7,581 nucleotides of DNA from the NCBI GenBank assembly GCA_023252065.1, contig JAHEXO010000090.1, forward strand, positions 1-7,581, given 5' to 3'. The position numbers and the translations under genes were made by a program. Shown in pieces: positions 1 to 7,581 of this stretch (positions within the stretch are counted from its first letter, which is position 1; each line of letters starts with the position of its first letter). The notes below the pieces were generated by a model. The model was not told the origin of the DNA. It did not search any database and was given only the letters and a program-made list of their open reading frames with translations. The DNA is from Nocardioides sp. GTDB lineage: Bacteria; Actinomycetota; Actinomycetes; Propionibacteriales; Nocardioidaceae.

Positions 1-349
1 CGGCCGGCTCCGCCATCTGGACGAAGACCGCGGGGTCGTCTGTCGGGAACCGCGGCGAGGTCTGGCACAGCAGGTCGGTGTCGCCCGCAGAGGTCTGGAA
101 CTTCACGGCCATCCCCCGGATGTCCGGCTTGCCGTCCGGCCAGACCGAGGTGCCGGCGCCGTTGGACCAGCGCACCAGGACCGGCGTGGGCGTCCCGTCG
201 AGGTGCGCTGCCCGGCACAGCGCCGTCGCCTCGGGCGCGGCGGTGAAGGTTCCCTCGTAGAAGGCACCTTTGGCATGAGCGGCTCGGTAGCCCGGCGGCG
301 GCGCGAACGGAGCGCTCAGCTGGTCGATGGCCTGCTCCGGAGTGATCAT
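1..349 (-). CDS. Catalase-family heme peroxidase (5' part, runs off left edge)
   Basis: The reading frame is open from ATG at 349 to the window edge, giving the first 116 residues. They match the N-terminal half of the catalase fold. YRAAHAKG (residues 21-28) corresponds to the R-x-x-H-A-K-G block with the distal catalytic His, here His25. VRWSNGAG (59-66) matches the Arg/Ser strand, and DIRGMAVKF (76-84) matches the catalase DVRGFAVKF block. TDLLCQTSPRF (91-101) aligns with the segment that holds the distal Asn in true catalases, and here that Asn is replaced by Gln96. The short N-terminus without a signal peptide suggests a small cytoplasmic catalase-like peroxidase using hydrogen or organic peroxides, not a full-length catalase. 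The heme-ligand Tyr lies in the missing part. The start is 16 nt after the purA stop, with a GAGGG 13 nt upstream, so it is probably co-transcribed with purA. The family is fairly sure; the substrate is unknown. Confidence 0.8.
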   Translation of the reverse strand, partial: MITPEQAIDQLSAPFAPPPGYRAAHAKGAFYEGTFTAAPEATALCRAAHLDGTPTPVLVRWSNGAGTSVWPDGKPDIRGMAVKFQTSAGDTDLLCQTSPRFPTDDPAVFVQMAEPA

Positions 350-365
350 CAGCGGAGCGTAGCCC

Positions 366-2677
<2,312 letters not shown>

Positions 2678-2692
2678 TCGTCGCCCGCACCC

Positions 2693-3682
2693 CTACAGCC
2701 AGCCGCGGCGTACGGCCTCGGCGCCCGCCTGGAACCTCGTGTCGGCGCCGAGCTCGATCATCAGGTCGGAGATCCGACGGCGCACGGTGCGCAGGCTCAT
2801 CCCCATCGTCCGGGCGATCTGCTCGTCCTTGGCGCCGGCGCGCAGCTGCCGGAGGATGAAGGTGCGCTCGGTGCGGTTGGCGCCGGACATCTCGTGGATC
2901 GGTACGCCGCGTTCCCAGTAGAGCTCGAACAGCAGGGTCAGCGCAGCGACCAGCGCCCCTTGCCGCACCAGCAGGCGGGGAGAGTCGGAGAAGCCCAGCG
3001 GCTCGGGCACGATCGCGTGCGTCCCCGCGATCACGAACAGCCGAGTCGGCAGGTCGTCGATCAGGCGCACCTCCTCCCCTTCCTCGACCCGCACCTGCAG
3101 GGTCTCGGGGGCCTCGTGGAGGGCGCGCAGGGGGTAGACCGCCCGCGAACGGCGCCCGGCTGCGACAGCGCGGCCGACGACGTGCGACATCGCCGACTCC
3201 CGCGGCATCGACCATGTGTCCGGCCGCAGGAAGAGCAGGTCGCCCCCGGTCTGCTCGATGATCTCGGTCAGCAGCGTGAGCGGGTTGCCGCCGGCACTCA
3301 CCTCGCCGTCGAGCGCATGAACGTCGTCCACCTCGCCCGGGCCCGGGCGGGAGCCCGCCGCAACCAGGAGCGGCACCGCCCGCGCCAGGTCGTCGAGCCG
3401 GGCCTGCACGAGGTCGGCGTTCGCAGCCTCCCGGGCGATCGCGGCCGAGAGCACGTCGGCGGTGCGGAGCACGGTGACGTGGCCGTCCTCCAGCATCACG
3501 ATGCCGTGCCGGATCAGCCCCGCCAACGCCTGCGGCACCTCGCCCCGGCCGATGCCCAGAGCGGCCGCGACGTCGGCCACCGGGGCCCCGGACAGGGGCA
3601 GCACCTGCTGGTAGCGCCGTTCGTCGGCCGGGCTCACGCCCAGCGTCGACAGCACGGACTCCGCGCGTCTCCTCGGCGACAT
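2693..3682 (-). CDS. Transcriptional regulator, TrmB-like N-terminus and LuxR-type C-terminal HTH
   Basis: The product (329 residues from the ATG at 3682) resembles a large actinobacterial class of unstudied regulators. Residues about 10-75 form a winged-helix-like region (LSTLGVSPADERRY, then PVADVAAALGIGRGEVPQAL, then GIVMLEDGHVTVL), as in TrmB-type N-termini. A helical linker (80-110) follows, then a sensor-like domain (about 140-262) with EEVRLIDDLPTRLFVIAG and LVAALTLLFELYWERGVPI. Residues 270-329 are a LuxR/GerE-type HTH containing KDEQIARTMGMSLRTVRRRI and ending at the stop. There is no receiver domain, so it probably senses a small molecule or nothing known. Start choice: ATG at 3691 adds three residues and has no ribosome binding site. 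A GTG at 3814 would run through the likely promoter. ATG at 3682 lies 7 nt after TAACAT, as in leaderless genes. Target genes are unknown; the palindrome at its start suggests autoregulation. Confidence 0.82.
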   Translation of the reverse strand: MSPRRRAESVLSTLGVSPADERRYQQVLPLSGAPVADVAAALGIGRGEVPQALAGLIRHGIVMLEDGHVTVLRTADVLSAAIAREAANADLVQARLDDLARAVPLLVAAGSRPGPGEVDDVHALDGEVSAGGNPLTLLTEIIEQTGGDLLFLRPDTWSMPRESAMSHVVGRAVAAGRRSRAVYPLRALHEAPETLQVRVEEGEEVRLIDDLPTRLFVIAGTHAIVPEPLGFSDSPRLLVRQGALVAALTLLFELYWERGVPIHEMSGANRTERTFILRQLRAGAKDEQIARTMGMSLRTVRRRISDLMIELGADTRFQAGAEAVRRGWL

Positions 3683-3689
3683 GGCTGGC

Positions 3690-3695
3690 ATGTTA
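3690..3695 (-). promoter_or_regulatory. -10 element of the regulator gene (leaderless start)
   Basis: TAACAT on the minus strand is followed by 7 nt (GCCAGCC) and the ATG at 3682, the same geometry as TAGGGT before the lipid kinase gene. There is no Shine-Dalgarno sequence, so a leaderless transcript is likely. The element lies at the edge of a palindrome. Confidence 0.5.
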
Positions 3696-3707
3696 GTGCC
3701 ACTGACA
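3691..3707. promoter_or_regulatory. Candidate operator, 17-bp imperfect palindrome
   Basis: TGTTAGTG-C-CACTGACA has two 8-bp arms with one mismatched pair. It is AT-richer than its surroundings and covers most of the regulator's -10 region, ending 8 bp upstream of the chosen ATG. A dimeric regulator bound here would block the regulator's own promoter. The size and position are typical of operators. That the regulator itself binds it is inference. Confidence 0.45.
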
Positions 3708-3736
3708 CCCCGGTACCGCGGCTTGGAGCGATCCAA

Positions 3737-3776
3737 TGGCCATAATCGGCCACGACGAGCGACCTTCGGGTCGTCG
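3737..3776. other. Two adjacent short inverted repeats in the regulator-lysS spacer
   Basis: TGGCC-ATAATC-GGCCA (3737-3752) is followed by CGACC-TTCG-GGTCG (3760-3773), a 5-bp stem closed by a TTCG tetraloop. An alternative pairing of CGACGA with TCGTCG (3753-3758 and 3771-3776) competes with the second. CATAAT (3741-3746) inside the first repeat resembles a -10 on the plus strand. Role unknown; possibly an upstream promoter or operator for lysS. Confidence 0.25.
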
Positions 3777-3812
3777 GCCGGCACACATCGGGGGATGCTC
3801 CGGACACTCGTC

Positions 3813-3848
3813 ACGAGGGCGCCGCCATCCGTGGTCGGCGCCCTCCGT
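3813..3848 (+). terminator. Terminator-like hairpin upstream of lysS, no gene to terminate
   Basis: GAGGGCGCCG (3815-3824) pairs perfectly with CGGCGCCCTC (3836-3845). The 11-nt loop can form three further pairs around TCCG. Adding ACG/CGT on the outside with one bulge lengthens it. The only following T-run is a weak TTT at 3868-3870. No gene on either strand ends here, because the flanking genes diverge. It may be an attenuator-like leader structure if a lysS promoter lies further upstream, the end of a small RNA, or a chance GC palindrome. Confidence 0.35.
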
Positions 3849-3913
3849 CCGTCCGGGCCGGTCCGCCTTTCTCACTGCCGGAGATCGAGTCGGGTCGGCG
3901 ACGCCTCGCGCGG

Positions 3914-3919
3914 TAGCGT
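3914..3919 (+). promoter_or_regulatory. Candidate -10 element of lysS
   Basis: TAGCGT fits TANNNT and would start a transcript near 3926, giving a leader of about 42 nt before the lysS ATG. No good -35 is visible. The AGGAG at 3956-3960, 7 nt before the ATG at 3968, is a good ribosome binding site and fixes that start. Confidence 0.4.
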
Positions 3920-3967
3920 TCTGGCCCGTCCCGGACCCCACCGACCAGCCCCCGCAGGAGCCTCTCG

Positions 3968-5698
3968 ATGTCCCGATCCACGCCGCACCGCGAGCCCCAC
4001 GACTGGGTGACCCGCGCCGCCGACGACGCGATCCGGCACCACGAGAAGTCCGGGGCCTCAGGGCCGGTCACCTGCTCCTCGGGAGCGTCGCCGTCCGGGC
4101 GGGTCCACCTGGGCAACCTGCGTGAGTTCCTGATGCCCCACTTCGTGGCCGACGAGCTACGACGCCGTGGCGTCCCCGTGCGCCACCTGCACGTGTGGGA
4201 CGACTACGACCGCTTCCGCAAGGTGCCCGTGGGCGTCGACCCGTCGTGGGCCGACCACATCGGCCGGCCGCTGACCGCCGTCCCCGACCCCTGGGGCTGC
4301 CACGCGTCGTGGTCGGACCACTTCAAGGAGCCCCTGGTCGCGGCGCTCCACGAGCTGGGCGTCGACATGGAGGAGATCTCCCAGACCGAGCGCTACCGGG
4401 CCGGGGTCTACCGCGACGAGGTCCTGCGCGCCGTACGCCACCGGGCCGAGATCGACGCCGTCCTCGCCCGGCACCGCACCAAGCGACCGCCCGCCTCGGA
4501 GGCCGGTGCCGCCACTGACGACACCAGCGAGCACGCCGCCCAGGAGGCCGAGGCGATGGCCGACTCGGTCGCCCACGACGACGAGAGCCAGAGCGGTGTG
4601 GGCTACTTCCCGTTCCGGGCCTACTGCCGCGACTGCGGGCGGGACACCACGACCGTGACGTCCTACGACGACGACACCACCGACCTGACCTACACCTGCT
4701 CGGTCTGCGACTACCACGGCGCCACCAACCTCGCGACCCAGGACGAGGGCAAGCTGGTCTGGAAGGCCGACTGGCCGATGCGCTGGGCCTTCGAGCACGT
4801 CGACTTCGAGCCCGCGGGCATGGACCACGCGACGCCCGGCTCGTCGTTCACCGTGGGTCACGAGCTGGTCGAGACGGTGTGGGACTACCCGAGGCCGGCG
4901 TGGTTCGGCTACGGGTTCGTCGGCTTCGCCGGGGTGCAGAAGATGTCGTCGTCGGCCGGCGGCGCTCCGACCGCCGAGGAGGCCCTGCGCGTGCTCGAGC
5001 CCGGGATCCTGCGCTGGCTCTACGTGCGGCGGCAGCCCAAACAGACCTTCGACATCGACTTCGGGCCCGAGGTCGTGCGGCTGTACGACGAGTGGGACGC
5101 GCTCGCCCGCAAGGCCGCCGACCCGGAGAGGCGCGACGCCCAGGTGCTGGCCTACGACCGGGCGGCGGCGACCCAGACCGCCGGGCGGCTGCCCTCGCCC
5201 GAGGTCGTCGTACCGTTCCGGACCCTGGCGTCGGTCGCCGACGTGACCGCCGGCTCGGCCGACCAGATCAGCCGGATCATCTCCCACCTCGGCCACGCCC
5301 ACGACTCGGTCGGCCAGCTCGAGCCGCGGCTGTCGCGGGCGATGGCGTGGACCGCGGAGTTCGTGCCGGCGGCCGACCGGACGACCGTGCGGTCGGAGCC
5401 CGACGTGGCCGCGATCGAGGCCCTCACCGCGCAGGAGCGCGAGTGGGTCGCGCTGCTCCTGCAGGGGCTGCTAAGCGACCTCGAGCTCGAGCAGGTGACC
5501 GCCCTGGTCTACGGCGTACCGAAGCTCGCCCGGGGGCTCTCGCTCGACGACAAGCCGACCGACGAGGTGAAGGCCGACCAGAAGGAGTTCTTCCGGCTGC
5601 TCTACCACCTGCTCGTCGACGCCGAGCGTGGTCCGCGGCTGCCGACCCTGATCGTCGCGCTGGGCGCCGAGCGGGTGCGGACGCTCCTGGGCGGGTGA
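3968..5698 (+). CDS. lysS: Lysyl-tRNA synthetase, class I
   Basis: The enzyme charges tRNA-Lys with lysine using ATP in the cytoplasm. Class I LysRS, unrelated in fold to the usual bacterial class II enzyme, occurs in archaea and scattered bacteria. The 576-residue product shows the class I signatures. SGRVHLGNLREF (43-54) carries the HIGH-type motif as HLGN. The Rossmann fold continues through HVWDDYDRFRKVP (75-87). A CxxC...CxxC set (Cys220, Cys223, Cys244, Cys247) looks like a zinc site. GKLVWKADWPMRWAFEHVDFEP (261-282) is a strong class I LysRS block, and KMSSS (325-329) is the KMSKS motif. The rest is the helical anticodon-binding region. Residues about 172-210 form an acidic, Ala-rich, low-complexity insertion before the zinc cysteines. 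The ATG at 3968 has AGGAG 7 nt upstream. A class II lysS elsewhere in the genome cannot be excluded. Confidence 0.95.
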   Translation: MSRSTPHREPHDWVTRAADDAIRHHEKSGASGPVTCSSGASPSGRVHLGNLREFLMPHFVADELRRRGVPVRHLHVWDDYDRFRKVPVGVDPSWADHIGRPLTAVPDPWGCHASWSDHFKEPLVAALHELGVDMEEISQTERYRAGVYRDEVLRAVRHRAEIDAVLARHRTKRPPASEAGAATDDTSEHAAQEAEAMADSVAHDDESQSGVGYFPFRAYCRDCGRDTTTVTSYDDDTTDLTYTCSVCDYHGATNLATQDEGKLVWKADWPMRWAFEHVDFEPAGMDHATPGSSFTVGHELVETVWDYPRPAWFGYGFVGFAGVQKMSSSAGGAPTAEEALRVLEPGILRWLYVRRQPKQTFDIDFGPEVVRLYDEWDALARKAADPERRDAQVLAYDRAAATQTAGRLPSPEVVVPFRTLASVADVTAGSADQISRIISHLGHAHDSVGQLEPRLSRAMAWTAEFVPAADRTTVRSEPDVAAIEALTAQEREWVALLLQGLLSDLELEQVTALVYGVPKLARGLSLDDKPTDEVKADQKEFFRLLYHLLVDAERGPRLPTLIVALGAERVRTLLGG

Positions 5699-5709
5699 GT
5701 CGCTCGCCT

Positions 5710-5777
5710 GCGAGAAACCGCTGCGAAAGTCTGTTTCCGACCGTCGTGGATGGCCGATCTCGCAGCGGTTTCTTCGC
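5710..5777. terminator. 14-bp inverted repeat between convergent genes, possible bidirectional terminator
   Basis: AGAAACCGCTGCGA (5713-5726) pairs perfectly with TCGCAGCGGTTTCT (5760-5773). Three more GC pairs (5710-5712 with 5775-5777) lie beyond a single bulged T. The loop is 33 nt. It fills most of the 87-bp gap between the lysS stop and the DUF3151 stop, where a terminator serving both strands is expected. It lacks a U-run and the loop is long for an intrinsic terminator, so it could instead be a dispersed intergenic repeat or a protein or RNA-processing site. Confidence 0.5.
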
Positions 5778-5785
5778 CGAGACGA

Positions 5786-6199
5786 CTAGCCCAGCAGCGC
5801 GTCGTACGCCGCGGGGCTGGAGTCGCGGAGGAACTCCGAGCAGCGCTGCCACTCCGCCTCCTCGCCGATGGCGCGGGCGCTGAGTGCGAGGAGGGCCAGG
5901 CTGCGCAGGAAGCCGCGGTTGGGCTCGTGCTCCCACGGCACCGGGCCGTGGCCCTTCCAGCCGTTGCGGCGCAACAGGTCGAGGCTGCGGTGGTAGCCGA
6001 CCCGGCTGTAGGCGTAGACGGTCACGTCGTCGGCGCCCTGCTGCTGCGCCTGACCCGCCAGGGCCGCCCAGGCGGCCGGCGACTCCGGGTGACGTCGTAC
6101 GACGGCTCCGGGCGCCTCACCCCCGGCGAGCTCGGCGTCGGCCGGGTCTGCGGGCAGGCGGGTCTCGGGCGGCTGGGCCATGAGGTCGACGTGACTCAT
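5786..6199 (-). CDS. DUF3151 family protein
   Basis: The 137-residue soluble product matches the actinobacterial DUF3151 family, whose function I do not know. Recognisable conserved stretches are ETRLP (12-16), VVRRHPESPAAWAALA (33-48), VYAYSRVGYHRSLDLLRRNGWKG (61-83), GPVPWEHEPNRGFLRSL (85-101), and the C-terminal IGEEAEWQRCSEFLRDSSPAAYDALL. The conserved Trp, His, Arg and Tyr positions suggest a helical fold with a functional surface, but no catalytic motif is evident. There is no signal peptide or membrane segment. The ATG at 6199 is preceded by AGGAT about 7 nt upstream; a second ATG at 6181 (MAQPPETRLP) is a possible alternative start. It converges on lysS and diverges from the transporter gene. 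From memory, related genes lie not far from purA and the aldolase gene in mycobacteria, so the neighbourhood may be conserved. Confidence 0.85.
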   Translation of the reverse strand: MSHVDLMAQPPETRLPADPADAELAGGEAPGAVVRRHPESPAAWAALAGQAQQQGADDVTVYAYSRVGYHRSLDLLRRNGWKGHGPVPWEHEPNRGFLRSLALLALSARAIGEEAEWQRCSEFLRDSSPAAYDALLG

Positions 6200-6255
6200 G
6201 GGCTCATCCTGCCCGCTGGGGAATCGTTGTCGGCGGCCGGGTGTTGACTGCTGTC
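6200..6255. promoter_or_regulatory. Short divergent promoter region, DUF3151 / MFS transporter
   Basis: Only about 56 bp (or 41 bp if the transporter starts at GTG 6241) separate two divergent genes, so their promoters must overlap. I see no convincing TANNNT for either strand. TTGACT at 6244-6249 resembles a -35 but would put the start site inside the transporter gene. A weak CAGGAT lies 6 nt before the DUF3151 ATG. Confidence 0.3.
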
Positions 6256-7581
6256 GTGGCTACCCAGACTCCGACGCGCGACCAGGTCCCCGCAGAAGTC
6301 CGCCCGTGGCCTGCGCTCTTCGCGCTGTGTCTCGGGTTCTTCATGATCCTGGTGGACACCACGATCGTGAGCGTTGCGACGCCGGCGATCATCAGCGACC
6401 TCCACGCCGACGTCAACAGCGTGGTCTGGGTGACCAGCGCCTACCTGCTGGCCTACGCCGTGCTGGTGCTGATCACGGGCCGGCTCGGCGACCGGTTCGG
6501 CCCGAAGAACCTCTACCTGCTCGGTCTGACCGTCTTCACGCTGGCGTCGCTGTGGTGCGGGCTCACCCACACCATCGAGATGCTGATCATCGCCCGGGTC
6601 GTGCAGGGCGTCGGGGCCGCGCTGCTGACGCCGCAGACGATGTCGGTGATCACCCGGATCTTCCCCGCCGACCGTCGTGGACAGGCGATGGCCCTGTGGG
6701 GTGCCACGGCCGGCGTCGCCACACTGGTCGGCCCGATCCTCGGCGGCATCCTGGTGGCCGCGTTCGGCTGGGAGTGGATCTTCTTCATCAACATCCCGGT
6801 CGGCGTGATCGGCTTCGTCCTCGCGGTGCGCCTGGTGCCGACCCTGCCCACCCACACCCACAGCTTCGACTGGCTCGGCGTGGCGCTGAGCGGTCTGGGG
6901 ATGTTCTTCCTGGTCTTCGGCATCCAGCAGGGCCACAAGTACCACTGGAACGCCTGGGTTCTGACCTCGATCGTCGTCGGGCTGGTGCTGTTCGCCGCCT
7001 TCGTGTTCTGGCAGGCGGTCAACCGGCGCGAGCCGCTCGTGCCGCTGCGGCTCTTCGGCGATCGCAACTTCTCGATCTCCAACTTCGCGATCTCGACGAT
7101 GTCGTTCACGGCGACGGCCATGGGCTTCCCGATCATGATCTACGCCCAGCTGGTGCGCGGTGACTCGCCGCTGGTCGCCTCGCTGCTGCTGGTCCCGATG
7201 GCGGTGATGTCGATCATCCTGGCGCCGATCGTCGGGCGCTTCACCGACCGGGTGCACCCGCGGATCCTGACCGGAGCCGGGTTCGCCATCACCGCGGTCG
7301 CGATCTACCTGCTCTCCCAGAGCCTGACCGCCACCGGCTCGGTCCTCCCGATCCTCGGCTCGATGGCGCTGCTGGGCATCGGCATGGCCGGGATCTGGGC
7401 GCCGCTGGCTGCGACTGCCACGCGCAACCTCCCGATGAACCTCGCCGGCGCCGGGTCCGGTGTCTACAACGCCACCCGCCAGGTCGGCGCGGTCCTGGGG
7501 TCGGCCGCGATCGCCGTACTCCTCGACGCGCGGCTCGCCGCCCACGGCCTCTCCGGCGGCCAGCAGGCCGACAGCGGCGTG
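6256..7581 (+). CDS. MFS transporter, DHA2 family (3' end off the window)
   Basis: The 442 residues seen form most of an EmrB/QacA-type drug:proton antiporter of the inner membrane, a family that normally has 14 membrane segments. TM1 runs LFALCLGFFMILVDTTIVSVATP (21-43), ending in the DHA2 motif LDxTIVNVALP-like DTTIVSVATP. Motif A is GRLGDRFGPKNLYLLG (75-90), motif B is ARVVQGVGAALLTP (113-126), and the antiporter motif C is LVGPILGGILV (157-167). A repeat of motif A, GRFTDRVHPR (327-336), starts the second half, and GAGSGVYNATRQVGAVLG (398-415) is typical of the late segments. It would export toxic organic compounds in exchange for protons; the substrate is unknown. The start is uncertain: GTG 6256 (VATQTPTRDQ) or GTG 6241, five codons earlier, neither with a ribosome binding site. 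No TetR or MarR-type regulator is adjacent within the window. Confidence 0.9.
   Translation, partial: MATQTPTRDQVPAEVRPWPALFALCLGFFMILVDTTIVSVATPAIISDLHADVNSVVWVTSAYLLAYAVLVLITGRLGDRFGPKNLYLLGLTVFTLASLWCGLTHTIEMLIIARVVQGVGAALLTPQTMSVITRIFPADRRGQAMALWGATAGVATLVGPILGGILVAAFGWEWIFFINIPVGVIGFVLAVRLVPTLPTHTHSFDWLGVALSGLGMFFLVFGIQQGHKYHWNAWVLTSIVVGLVLFAAFVFWQAVNRREPLVPLRLFGDRNFSISNFAISTMSFTATAMGFPIMIYAQLVRGDSPLVASLLLVPMAVMSIILAPIVGRFTDRVHPRILTGAGFAITAVAIYLLSQSLTATGSVLPILGSMALLGIGMAGIWAPLAATATRNLPMNLAGAGSGVYNATRQVGAVLGSAAIAVLLDARLAAHGLSGGQQADSGV

Noticed and set aside
3683..3814. Upstream extension of the regulator to a GTG at 3814 (44 extra residues)
   Set aside because: The added residues show no family similarity and would run through the likely -10 element and the palindrome. 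The ATG at 3682 fits better.
3781..3870. T-box riboswitch upstream of the lysyl-tRNA synthetase gene
   Set aside because: The conserved T-box core (AGGGTGGTACC-like) and a specifier loop cannot be found. Only a simple GC hairpin is present.
4157..5302. Minus-strand open frame (381 codons) within lysS
   Set aside because: Fully inside the strongly supported class I LysRS gene, Gly/Val/Arg-rich, and without any family motif.
6196..7545. Minus-strand open frame (449 codons) antisense to the MFS transporter
   Set aside because: His/Asp/Arg/Gln-rich repetitive translation that mirrors hydrophobic codons of the transporter. The plus-strand frame has clear DHA2 motifs.

Overview
The window is about 70 % G+C, uses GTG starts freely, and carries TANNNT-type -10 elements 7 nt in front of start codons, as in leaderless genes. 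Protein content (a DUF3151 protein, a class I lysyl-tRNA synthetase, a TrmB/LuxR-type regulator, a DHA2-type exporter) points to a high-GC actinobacterium. A Nocardioides-like member of the Propionibacteriales is my best guess, made from memory of gene content and not from a search.

Layout, left to right. (1) The 5' part of a minus-strand catalase-family peroxidase gene runs off the left edge. It lies 16 nt downstream of purA on the same strand, so the two probably share a transcript. (2) purA (adenylosuccinate synthetase, minus) is complete. (3) A 110-bp divergent spacer separates purA from a plus-strand diacylglycerol/lipid kinase gene that looks leaderless. (4) The kinase gene converges, with a 15-nt gap, on a minus-strand regulator with a TrmB-like N-terminal part and a LuxR-type C-terminal HTH. 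(5) A 285-bp divergent spacer holds an imperfect palindrome over the regulator's likely promoter, two hairpins, and a promoter and ribosome binding site for the next gene. (6) A plus-strand class I lysyl-tRNA synthetase follows, with an acidic insertion ahead of its zinc-binding cysteines. (7) A strong long-looped inverted repeat sits between lysS and the convergent DUF3151 gene. (8) A short divergent spacer leads into a plus-strand DHA2-family MFS transporter gene that runs off the right edge.

The genes do not form one pathway. They are mostly housekeeping functions (purine synthesis, lipid phosphorylation, tRNA charging) plus accessory ones (peroxidase, regulator, exporter). I see no tRNA or rRNA gene, insertion sequence, prophage or CRISPR array, and no clear novel multi-gene system. 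The points most worth checking are the catalase-like protein with an altered distal residue, the leaderless starts, the palindrome over the regulator promoter, the hairpins upstream of lysS, and the 14-bp inverted repeat after lysS.
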